Positions 1 through 5,117 of a stretch of 7,113 nucleotides of DNA are shown here, one piece after another. The position numbers and the translations under genes were made by a program. The notes below the pieces were generated by a model. It was not told where the DNA came from and made no database searches. It saw only the letters and a list, made by a program, of their open reading frames with translations. Source of the stretch: an uncultured Bacteroidota bacterium. Its GTDB lineage: Bacteria; Bacteroidota; Bacteroidia; B-17B0; Aurantibacillaceae. The first letter of the stretch is position 1. The number at the start of each line of letters is the position of its first letter. The stretch spans positions 1-7,113 of the forward strand of contig CALMNJ010000358.1 of the NCBI GenBank assembly GCA_937868675.1. The letters are read 5' to 3'.

Positions 1-720
1 AAAACCGTTTACCTTATCCCAGGTATGAATTTCGATGCCGGCCCGGTTCAGCACACGCGCTTTAAGATAACGTATGCCGCGGGCAATGGGCCGGTACACA
101 TCGTTCACATCATCATTGTTGGGTGTAAACACATTGGGAAGTGTAATGCCAGCGGAATCGGCAATCCTGAAAGCATAACTGGCCGTGTCGTTGCAACCCT
201 TCTGCCCTTTTGCGATCAGGGTAACGCTGTAGCCTCCGCCACTGCCGTAGTTTTTTACAGTGTTCGAATTGGAGTCAATACCGCCAACATCGTTGAATTT
301 CCAATACGAAACAACATGGTTTGATGAATAGTTTGTGAGCACCAATTGAGCCGGGTAACCCTCGGTGTTGAGGCTGGCGTTGAATGCAGCATTGGCCGTT
401 CGGGCCGGAGAAATGGTGGTATATGTAACAGCAGTGCCCGAGGCGTTTGTTACATTCAGATAAATAGTGTAGGAAAGGTTGATTGAAAATGTGAGGCTCA
501 GGGTGTTGGTGTAAAGATCAGAATACGCCACAAGGCCCTTAACCGGTACAACCGACCATGTGTAAGTGGTTGGTGAGCCGCTCACGGCGCAGGAAAATGT
601 GATGTTTTTATTGGTACACTGAAGCGGGGAAGTAGGAATGATGGTAGCCGACGGCAAACCTTGTGCCTTTACAAAAAAAGGCATCAGCACCAGAAGGGTA
701 AACTTCCAAAAGTCCCGCAT
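1..720 (-). CDS. Secreted PKD/Ig-like protein with type IX secretion (CHU_C-type) C-terminal domain, 3' end outside window
   Basis: An open frame runs from ATG at 718-720 to the left edge, giving 240 residues without a stop. Residues 1-19 form a signal peptide (basic start, hydrophobic LLVLMPFF, cleavage after VKA). Residues about 22-104 look like an Ig/PKD-like beta domain with two Cys (35, 44). Residues about 107-188 look like a PKD domain, with the YW-x-F core near 139-142 and the G-Y-S-V-T-L-x-A strand near 163-170. From about 193 the motif LPNVFTPNNDDVND begins the gliding-motility-associated C-terminal domain that directs export through the type IX system of Bacteroidota; only its first half is visible. 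The protein is therefore probably surface-exposed or released, possibly an adhesin-like or matrix protein; its ligand cannot be told. Its start lies 10 bp after the acyl-CoA reductase stop on the same strand, so the two are likely co-transcribed although functionally unlike. No Shine-Dalgarno is seen, as usual in this phylum. Confidence 0.88.
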   Translation of the reverse strand, partial: MRDFWKFTLLVLMPFFVKAQGLPSATIIPTSPLQCTNKNITFSCAVSGSPTTYTWSVVPVKGLVAYSDLYTNTLSLTFSINLSYTIYLNVTNASGTAVTYTTISPARTANAAFNASLNTEGYPAQLVLTNYSSNHVVSYWKFNDVGGIDSNSNTVKNYGSGGGYSVTLIAKGQKGCNDTASYAFRIADSAGITLPNVFTPNNDDVNDVYRPIARGIRYLKARVLNRAGIEIHTWDKVNGF

Positions 721-730
721 ACACTAAACT

Positions 731-1756
731 TTATAAAGTTACTAAAAATGAAACCGTATTGACATTATCAGCAAAGTCAGTAATAACAGGCTGTTGTGAA
801 TAACCAAATGGTATAAACCCTTCGCCAACCACACATTGTATCTCGCTTTTGTTTTGTTCGATGTATTGTAATATTTCGTCTTTGTTTTTAAACTGTTGGT
901 AGAACAAAGTGCCCACCGGCGAGAACAATCCGGTTTCTTCTTTCAGCATTAAAAAATTATTGTCAAGAAACGCCTGCTTTTCGAGCAGGTAAATGGCGCG
1001 GTAGTAATCGTAATTGTTGCCATATTTTTTATTGTTTACCACTTCGGCATAGTCCATCTGGCTCTCAAAAAAAGTGGCAAAGTTATAGCCCTCCGGAACC
1101 AGCAGTTTACTAACGTTGCGGCAACCAAGCCCAAAATAGGTAAAAACATCCCGCCCCAGTTCCCTTAATAATTCAGGGCTCTCGTTCCCATTCAAAACCG
1201 CTACCGAAGTTCGGCTTTTGCGGATAATGCGCGGATACCTGCCAAAATAGTATTCAAAATGGGCGGCTGTATTATTGCTTCCTGTGGCAATTATGGCATC
1301 AAAACCACTAAGTCTTCCTGAGGCGAAAGTTACCTGACTTTCAAACCCTGGTTCATAATGCGTCAGTAATTTTAAAAAGAAAGGCATCAGCACATTATCA
1401 TCAGCCGACATTTTTAAAAGCAGCCTGTTTCCGCTCAGCAGCACGCAAAATACGTCATGAAAGCCTACCAGGGGAATATTGCCGGCACAAATCACCGCAA
1501 TCATTTTGCCCGGCTGGTCTTTAAATTCCTTTCCAAAAGCTACCAGATCGGCCCCGCACAGCATTGCTCCAATGTTCTGAATGGCTTCGTTAACATATTT
1601 TAGTATAAACCAGTTATTGTAAATTCCCGCAGTAACAGCAAGCTGTTCGAGCCCCTGATGCAGGCCCTGTTCCTGCTCCAGCCTTGAGCCGGAAAAGTGG
1701 CGCTGCACAAAGCTTCCCACCTTTGCAAAGGCATCGGCACGTTGTTTTAAAGTCAT
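731..1756 (-). CDS. Acyl-CoA reductase, LuxC-like (aldehyde dehydrogenase fold)
   Basis: A 341-residue protein, ATG start, TAA stop. It resembles the LuxC family, which reduces an acyl-CoA or acyl-enzyme thioester to an aldehyde with NADPH through a catalytic cysteine. Visible hallmarks are a Rossmann-like segment at residues 85-120 (VICAGNIPLVGFHDV, then a conserved Lys in RLLLKMSADD, K115), ATGSNNT at 157-163, and the likely nucleophile Cys212 in GLGCRNVSK. It is much shorter than luminous-bacteria LuxC (about 480 residues), but this short form is typical of Bacteroidota. No luxD, luxE or luciferase genes are nearby, so a light-producing role is not suggested; substrate and product are unknown. 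It is divergent from a ferredoxin gene with overlapping promoters, which makes shared control and perhaps a shared redox task plausible (inference). The next gene downstream begins 10 bp after its stop. Confidence 0.85.
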   Translation of the reverse strand: MTLKQRADAFAKVGSFVQRHFSGSRLEQEQGLHQGLEQLAVTAGIYNNWFILKYVNEAIQNIGAMLCGADLVAFGKEFKDQPGKMIAVICAGNIPLVGFHDVFCVLLSGNRLLLKMSADDNVLMPFFLKLLTHYEPGFESQVTFASGRLSGFDAIIATGSNNTAAHFEYYFGRYPRIIRKSRTSVAVLNGNESPELLRELGRDVFTYFGLGCRNVSKLLVPEGYNFATFFESQMDYAEVVNNKKYGNNYDYYRAIYLLEKQAFLDNNFLMLKEETGLFSPVGTLFYQQFKNKDEILQYIEQNKSEIQCVVGEGFIPFGYSQQPVITDFADNVNTVSFLVTL

Positions 1757-1768
1757 AAATTTTGGTCG

Positions 1769-1776
1769 TATATTTG
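1769..1776 (+). promoter_or_regulatory. Bacteroidota -7 promoter element for the ferredoxin gene
   Basis: TATATTTG is a perfect match to the Bacteroidota -7 consensus TAnnTTTG, 33 bp before the ferredoxin ATG. A TTG at 1742-1744 could serve as the -33 element, though the 24-bp spacer is slightly long. Transcription would start near 1782, leaving a leader of about 27 nt. Confidence 0.65.
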
Positions 1777-1791
1777 CGGACTGTTTCAGAA

Positions 1792-1799
1792 CAAAACTA
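1792..1799 (-). promoter_or_regulatory. Bacteroidota -7 promoter element for the acyl-CoA reductase gene
   Basis: Read on the minus strand, TAGTTTTG matches TAnnTTTG exactly and lies 35 bp before the reductase ATG. No convincing TTG (-33) is seen at the usual distance, which would fall inside the start of the ferredoxin gene. The predicted start site falls within the same 53-bp gap as the ferredoxin promoter, so the two transcripts would start close together in opposite directions. Confidence 0.5.
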
Positions 1800-1809
1800 A
1801 GTATAAAAA

Positions 1810-2160
1810 ATGGCTATTAAAATTACCGACGAGTGCATCAATTGCGGAGCCTGCGAACCCGAATGTCCGAACAACGCGATTTACGAAGGAGGAGCCGAAT
1901 GGCGATTTGCTGATGGCACAGGCGTGAAAGGTATGTTCAAGGGCCCCAACAGCGGCATGGAAGTTGAAGCCGAGGCGCCACAAACACCCCGCAGCATGGA
2001 TCTTTATTATATCGTTACGGATAAATGTACGGAGTGCGTTGGTTTTCACGAGGAACCACAATGCGCCGCCGTTTGCCCGGTTGACTGCTGCATAAAGGAC
2101 GAAGATAACGTTGAAAATGAAGAGCAACTGTTATCTAAAAAAGCAGCCATGCACCTTTAA
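1810..2160 (+). CDS. 2[4Fe-4S] ferredoxin (4Fe-4S dicluster domain protein)
   Basis: A 116-residue soluble protein, ATG start, TAA stop. The first cluster motif is C9-x2-C12-x2-C15-x3-C19-P. The second is the expanded form C73-x2-C76-x8-C85-x3-C89-P, followed by Cys93-Cys94. The two are separated by an insert of about 50 residues (20-72) rich in Gly, Glu and Pro. The x8 spacing in the second motif is that of Allochromatium-type 2[4Fe-4S] ferredoxins, which have low-potential clusters; in this fold the fourth Cys of each motif ligates the other cluster. It is probably a cytoplasmic one-electron carrier. The partner is not shown, but the divergent LuxC-like reductase is the obvious candidate by position. 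From memory, this pair is often neighbouring in Bacteroidota, frequently with serine-biosynthesis genes (serC, serA) after the ferredoxin; those are absent here, where a 556-bp gap follows. The acidic tail (EDNVENEEQ) is normal for the family. Confidence 0.93.
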   Translation: MAIKITDECINCGACEPECPNNAIYEGGAEWRFADGTGVKGMFKGPNSGMEVEAEAPQTPRSMDLYYIVTDKCTECVGFHEEPQCAAVCPVDCCIKDEDNVENEEQLLSKKAAMHL

Positions 2161-2164
2161 ATTC

Positions 2165-2269
2165 TTAAATCGTGCAAGCACCCTTATCTCTTGCCTGAAT
2201 TACTTTTACCGGGCAACCTGGTTTTATTGCAACCTCCGCTTCGTATTTCACCCGTTTTTTAACTGACAT
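2165..2269 (-). CDS. Possible 34-residue small basic protein, unrecognised
   Basis: A minus-strand ORF starts at ATG 2267-2269 and ends at TAA 2165-2167, 4 bp from the ferredoxin stop and convergent with it. An in-frame ATG five codons upstream (2282-2284) would give 39 residues. The product is Lys/Arg/Val-rich with two Cys (19 and 32) and no membrane segment; it is not recognised. An ORF this short is expected by chance in such a gap, no perfect -7 element precedes it, and no ribosome site is clear. It is listed because it fills otherwise empty DNA and shows no low-complexity bias. Confidence 0.15.
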   Translation of the reverse strand: MSVKKRVKYEAEVAIKPGCPVKVIQARDKGACTI

Positions 2270-2390
2270 ACCCGGCCAAAACATTAACACTACCAGTTTT
2301 TACAAGCTTTTGCACAACATTACATCAGTGCAGATACCATACAGAAAAATTGTTAAGTTAAAGCCTGGTACAATCAGGAGAATATGATTT

Positions 2391-2412
2391 TATAAGCATA
2401 AAAATGCTTATA
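2391..2412. repeat. Perfect 9-bp inverted repeat, AAAA loop
   Basis: TATAAGCAT and ATGCTTATA flank a four-A loop, making a perfect hairpin 230 bp after the ferredoxin stop. Neither strand has a T-run after the stem, so it is not a canonical intrinsic terminator. It could be an RNA 3'-end stabiliser, part of a small RNA, or a protein-binding palindrome. Confidence 0.6.
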
Positions 2413-2441
2413 CCTGGTGACCTGTGCTTTCGCCTGAATCG

Positions 2442-2470
2442 TGTGTAGTGCTTGGTACCGGCGTTACACA
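2442..2470 (+). repeat. Imperfect hairpin, 10-bp stem with two G-U pairs
   Basis: TGTGTAGTGC (2442-2451) can pair with GCGTTACACA (2461-2470) across a 9-nt loop. As plus-strand RNA the stem is complete, with two adjacent G-U wobbles; as minus-strand RNA these become A-C mismatches. That bias would fit a plus-strand transcript. No T-run follows. Confidence 0.4.
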
Positions 2471-2474
2471 ACTA

Positions 2475-2492
2475 TTGTTCCGGTAAGAACAA
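2475..2492. repeat. Short 6-bp inverted repeat
   Basis: TTGTTC and GAACAA flank a 6-nt loop (CGGTAA), 4 bp after the preceding hairpin. On the minus strand it directly follows the stop of the possible 38-residue ORF. It is too short to mean much alone but adds to the cluster of stems. Confidence 0.35.
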
Positions 2493-2493
2493 C

Positions 2494-2610
2494 TCAGGTG
2501 AAAAAGAGCAGGAACAAAAGAATGAGGAGGCCCGTGATTAAGAAAACAAACATTGCCGTTTTTTGTCTCTTTTCAGATCGCGGTTTCCTGTGTGCCTGAA
2601 ACTCTATCAT
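2494..2610 (-). CDS. Possible 38-residue single-span membrane peptide
   Basis: A minus-strand ORF starts at ATG 2608-2610 and ends at TGA 2494-2496. Residues 1-18 are strongly basic (HRKPRSEKRQK), and residues 20-37 are an unbroken hydrophobic span (MFVFLITGLLILLFLLFF), so the predicted product is an inner-membrane peptide with its N-terminus in the cytoplasm. The leader is A-rich (GGAAACAGAAA), as at genuine Bacteroidota starts. It lies 28 bp beyond the terminator of the deoxyhypusine-synthase-like gene, so it would need its own promoter, and no perfect TAnnTTTG is seen. The basic-then-hydrophobic layout recalls the N-terminus of TonB-like energy transducers, so it could also be the relic of a longer gene. 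A chance ORF in T-rich DNA remains possible; function unknown. Confidence 0.3.
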   Translation of the reverse strand: MIEFQAHRKPRSEKRQKTAMFVFLITGLLILLFLLFFT

Positions 2611-2637
2611 TTTCTGTTTCCGTTGAGTTAAGGTAAA

Positions 2638-2677
2638 CAAAAAAATAAAAGCCTGCGAATAAAAAAATTCACAGGCT
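2638..2677 (-). terminator. Intrinsic terminator of the deoxyhypusine-synthase-like gene
   Basis: In minus-strand RNA AGCCUGUGAAU (2677-2667) pairs with AUUCGCAGGCU (2660-2650) over 11 bp with one G-U wobble and a U6 loop, followed at once by UUUAUUUUUUU (2649-2639). On the plus strand the wobble becomes an A-C mismatch and only a weak T-run follows, so orientation is clear. It lies 39 bp after the stop codon of the gene it serves. Confidence 0.9.
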
Positions 2678-2716
2678 CCTTTTCATAAGATTAGTCCGCT
2701 TTATAGTAAGGGCATA

Positions 2717-3709
2717 TTACCAGCCAAGTACCCACGAAAAAATAAGCGGTGCTACAATCGTGGCGTCGCTTTCCACAATAAATTTTGGTGTGTGGATGTC
2801 GAGTTTTCCCCAGGTTATTTTTTCATTAGGCACTGCGCCCGAATAGGATCCATAAGAAGTGGTGGAGTCGGATATCTGGCAGAAATAACTCCAGAAGGGA
2901 ATTTGTTCCATCTCCATATCCTGGTACAGCATGGGCACCACACAAATTGGGAAATCGCCTGCTATGCCCCCGCCTATCTGAAAAAACCCAACGCCCTTTC
3001 CCGACGAGTTTTTCACATACCAGTCGGCGAGCCAGGCCATGTATTCAATACCACTTTTCATAGTGGTGGCCTTTATATCGCCCTTAATTACGTAAGAGGC
3101 AAAAATATTGCCCATGGTGCTGTCTTCTCATCCCGGTACCACAATTGGAAGATTTCTTTCAGCAGCAGCTAGCATCCAGCTGTTCCTCGGGTCAATTTCA
3201 TAGTATTGCTTAAGTTCACCGCTAAGCAGTATTTTATACATGTACTCGTGCGGGAAGTAACGTTCGCCGGCTGTATCAGCATCTTTCCATATTTTATAAA
3301 TATGTTTTTGAAGCCTCCTGAAAGCCTCCTCTTCAGGGATGCAGGTATCCGTTACACGATTGAAGTGGTTTTCGAGCAAATCCCACTCATCCTGTGGGGA
3401 AAGGTCGCGGTAATTGGGCACACGTTTGTAATGACTGTGCGCCACCAGATTCATGATGTCTTCCTCCAGATTGGCTCCCGTACAGGAAATAATATCCACC
3501 TTGCCCTGTCTGATCATCTCGGCCAGCGATTTGCCAAGCTCGGCTGTACTCATAGCACCGGCCAGGGTAATCATCATTTTACCGCCTTCGGTAAGGTGTT
3601 GTTCGTAGCCCTTTGCCGCATCCACCATAGCAGCGGCATTAAAGTGTTTATAATGATGGGCCATAAAATTTGAAATGGGCCCTTTTGATGGGATTGAAGA
3701 TTGTGACAT
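2717..3709 (-). pseudogene. Deoxyhypusine-synthase-family protein interrupted by one in-frame TGA
   Basis: Reading through TGA at 3128-3130 gives 330 residues that match the bacterial deoxyhypusine-synthase-like family from end to end. These use NAD and spermidine-type substrates; true bacterial substrates vary (homospermidine synthases are relatives), and bacteria lack eIF5A, so function is uncertain. Visible motifs are SCTGANLEEDI near 75-85 (NAD site), FFQIGGGIAGDFP near 242-254, SYGSYSGAVPNE near 285-296 and ITWGK with Lys302, the counterpart of the covalent-intermediate lysine. The stop falls at residue 194 in VPG-stop-EDST, where relatives have Trp, so one G-to-A change (TGG to TGA) explains it. 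Frame and motifs are intact on both sides. Translation ending there yields 193 residues without Lys302. Start ATG 3707-3709 is preferred over an ATG at 3763 because the promoter lies between them. Either a recent nonsense mutation, a sequence error or readthrough. Confidence 0.85.
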
Positions 3710-3726
3710 GCTCAAAAAATTTTGCG

Positions 3727-3734
3727 CAAAGATA
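3727..3734 (-). promoter_or_regulatory. Bacteroidota -7 promoter element for the deoxyhypusine-synthase-like gene
   Basis: On the minus strand TATCTTTG is a perfect TAnnTTTG match in the 50-bp gap after the upstream gene. Transcription would begin near 3720, about 10 nt before ATG 3707-3709. It would therefore exclude the upstream in-frame ATG at 3763 and make this gene independent of its neighbour. No TTG sits at the ideal -33 distance; one lies 11 bp upstream. Confidence 0.65.
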
Positions 3735-3759
3735 AGATTTTTAGCCAACCCGGTACAGG

Positions 3760-4524
3760 TCATTTGGGCATGCCTGCTGCCGCCATTTGCCGCCTGTAGC
3801 GCGGACGCAAATAACTATAATATTTTGTGTCTCGGTAAATCTGCCGTATATCAAGCCAAATTCCAAAAGCGTAATACCAGCCATTAAAGTTGAGTCTCCG
3901 GTCGGCATCCGATACAAGCCTGTAACCACCCATGACACTCATACCAACCCATTTAACCGGCTTGACGACCAATTGAACTCCGGAACCAAAGGTAATAATG
4001 TTGCGATTGATCTCTTTTATCTTAACGTGCTCTGCGCTGTCAATCAATTTCAGGTTTGCCCGGCCCGGCCCCAACTCAATCGGAAAATCAAGTTCAATAT
4101 ATTTTTTATCAAGCAAGGTGTTCTGATAAAAAAGAGTCAGGTAGTTAAGTGTCAGGTATTGTTCAAGCACCCGGTTGTCCGCATCGCGCGTGCGCAAAGG
4201 GCGTTGCGATTTTTGTGTAATCTTATACCCTCCAATCCCAAAAGTGTGTTTATCCGTATAAGAAATGCCCAGTTGAAACCCTACAAAGTTTACCGGCGCA
4301 TTTTGAATTACCGAATTGCGGTTATCGTAATTAAACACAGGTCTGAACTTCTTGGGCCGGTACAAATGCGCAGAGTCGGCCACAAATTTTTGGCGTATGG
4401 AATCCTTTCGTATGGAATCCTTTTTAGATGGCTGTTGCGCAAGTGCCTGAGCGTCCCATGCTCCGCTTAAAAAAACCAAAACAACGGCCAGAGCCGGCAC
4501 TTTATGCCATCGTATTTTACACAT
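3760..4524 (-). CDS. Exported beta-rich protein, probably outer-membrane barrel, unknown function
   Basis: A 254-residue protein ending in TGA. The frame stays open upstream into the phosphatase gene, but ATG 4522-4524 is the sensible start because a signal peptide follows directly: basic MCKIRWHK, hydrophobic ALAVVLVFLSGAW, cleavage after ALA at residue 29. Residues 34-45 are a charged linker with two DSIRK/DSIRQ repeats. From about 76 on the sequence alternates polar and hydrophobic residues in segments ending in aromatic residues (NFVGFQLGISYT, FGIGGYKIT, YLTLNYLTLFYQ, YIELDFPIEL, ITFGSGVQLVV, WVGMSVMGGYRLV, WYYAFGIWLDIR). This suggests about eight beta strands of a small outer-membrane barrel. 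The C-terminus is Tyr/Arg-rich and lacks a terminal Phe. No known family is recognised. It lies 103 bp after the phosphatase on the same strand behind a hairpin, so co-transcription is uncertain. Confidence 0.75.
   Translation of the reverse strand: MCKIRWHKVPALAVVLVFLSGAWDAQALAQQPSKKDSIRKDSIRQKFVADSAHLYRPKKFRPVFNYDNRNSVIQNAPVNFVGFQLGISYTDKHTFGIGGYKITQKSQRPLRTRDADNRVLEQYLTLNYLTLFYQNTLLDKKYIELDFPIELGPGRANLKLIDSAEHVKIKEINRNIITFGSGVQLVVKPVKWVGMSVMGGYRLVSDADRRLNFNGWYYAFGIWLDIRQIYRDTKYYSYLRPRYRRQMAAAGMPK
4394..4423. repeat. 15-bp exact tandem duplication inside the exported-protein gene
   Basis: CGTATGGAATCCTTT occurs twice head to tail (4394-4408 and 4409-4423). Being 15 bp, it keeps the frame and encodes the doubled K-D-S-I-R unit of the linker after the signal peptide. 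It looks like a slippage duplication and could vary in copy number. Confidence 0.9.
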
Positions 4525-4582
4525 TGGCTGCCATTGTGCGTTTGACGATAAAAAAGACCACTTGTTTAAGGTGTGTAAAATT

Positions 4583-4609
4583 AATTTCGGGATAAAACTC
4601 CCCGAAATT
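4583..4609 (-). terminator. Probable terminator or attenuator after the phosphatase gene
   Basis: AATTTCGGG (4583-4591) and CCCGAAATT (4601-4609) form a perfect 9-bp stem with a 9-nt loop, 18 bp beyond the phosphatase stop. On the minus strand the stem is followed by AAUUUUAC, a weak U-run, so termination may be partial and let some transcription reach the next gene. On the plus strand TTTTG follows, but no plus-strand gene ends here. Confidence 0.5.
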
Positions 4610-4627
4610 TTTGAGGCAAAGCCCTGC

Positions 4628-5101
4628 TTATTCGGCCCCAATATACCCAAGCTTTCGGAACATGTCTTCGCAGGCTTTGTAAACCAATGAAAACACATGC
4701 TCAAAGTCGCTTTCAGTGCCGTAATATGGATCGGGCACTTCCATTCCCATTTCGTTGTACACAAATTCCAGAAACAGTTTTACCTTTTCTTTTTGTGCGT
4801 TGTTAGATGCGAGGCGCATCATGTTGTTGTAGTTGCTTACATCCATGGCAAAAATGTGATCGAATTGTTCAAAGTCCGAAACCACAAATTGTCTGGCTCT
4901 CAGCACCGAAAGGTCGAGCCCGTGCCGGCGTGCGTTGGCCACCGTGCGGCGGTCAGGGGCCTCACCAATATGGTAGCCCGCCGTGCCGGCAGAGTCAATA
5001 AACACATCTATTCCATGTTTGTGTTTTAGATGAAGGGCGGCTCCCTCGGCCACCGGCGAACGGCAAATATTACCTAAACAAACAAAAAGTATTTTTTGCA
5101 T
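4628..5101 (-). CDS. Low-molecular-weight protein tyrosine phosphatase
   Basis: A 157-residue cytoplasmic enzyme of normal family length, ATG start, TAA stop. It hydrolyses phosphotyrosine or phosphoarginine on proteins. The P-loop C-x5-R-S is at the N-terminus (C8-LGNIC-R14-S15), with Cys8 as nucleophile and Arg14 binding phosphate. The general acid is Asp124 in the DPYYG motif (124-128), whose Tyr126 and Tyr127 usually line the active-site cleft. Asp37-Ser38-Ala-Gly-Thr is the conserved strand after the P-loop helix. Every catalytic residue is present. The gene starts 16 bp after the helicase stop and is probably translated from the same mRNA; AGAAGG lies 4 nt before the ATG, an SD-like sequence unusual for this phylum. 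No tyrosine kinase or polysaccharide-export gene is nearby, so a capsule role (as for Wzb) is not supported, and arginine phosphatase activity (as for YwlE) cannot be excluded. Confidence 0.95.
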   Translation of the reverse strand: MQKILFVCLGNICRSPVAEGAALHLKHKHGIDVFIDSAGTAGYHIGEAPDRRTVANARRHGLDLSVLRARQFVVSDFEQFDHIFAMDVSNYNNMMRLASNNAQKEKVKLFLEFVYNEMGMEVPDPYYGTESDFEHVFSLVYKACEDMFRKLGYIGAE

Positions 5102-5117
5102 ACCGCCTTCTGGCTAC

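Larger units (their letters stand above)
2161..2637. other. Long gap between convergent genes; no confident gene
   Basis: This stretch between the ferredoxin stop and the terminator of the deoxyhypusine-synthase-like gene holds no ORF longer than about 40 codons. It contains three hairpin-forming sequences between 2391 and 2492, two possible minus-strand small ORFs (listed separately), and a T-run at 2254-2259 after CCCG that could be a poor terminator for the ferredoxin (its stem is only 4 bp with a long loop). The 7-mer GCCTGAA occurs three times (2193, 2432, 2594). No tRNA, IS end or CRISPR repeat is seen. It may be a decayed gene or may encode a small RNA. Confidence 0.6.

Noticed and set aside
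25..324. A 99-residue plus-strand ORF at the left edge
   Set aside because: It is antisense to the secreted PKD/CHU_C protein, whose minus-strand frame is open to the edge and has recognisable domains.
2391..2412. The perfect palindrome as an intrinsic terminator for the ferredoxin
   Set aside because: No T-run follows on either strand and it lies 230 bp past the stop codon.
2193..2600. Three copies of GCCTGAA in the convergent gap as a repeat family
   Set aside because: A 7-mer with irregular spacing (239 and 162 bp) and diverged flanks is weak evidence, and no regular array is present.
2717..3115. The 132-residue ORF as a separate gene
   Set aside because: It is in the same frame as the ORF ending at 3128 and carries the C-terminal half of the same protein family; its ATG is an internal Met of that protein, and no promoter is seen before it.
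3128..3130. TGA recoded as Trp or selenocysteine
   Set aside because: TGA ends the neighbouring gene at 3760-3762, Trp is TGG throughout, and relatives have Trp rather than Cys at this site; no selenocysteine-type hairpin was noticed after the codon.
3710..3763. The 18-residue N-terminal extension of the deoxyhypusine-synthase-like gene
   Set aside because: It overlaps the stop of the upstream gene and lies before and across the perfect -7 element at 3727-3734, so it would not be in the transcript from that promoter.
3787..4470. A 227-residue plus-strand ORF
   Set aside because: It lies wholly antisense to the exported-protein gene; composition is that of a shadow frame, with no domain pattern or start signals.
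4525..4764. The 80-residue upstream extension of the exported-protein frame
   Set aside because: It runs into the phosphatase coding region and would bury the clear signal peptide that starts at 4524.
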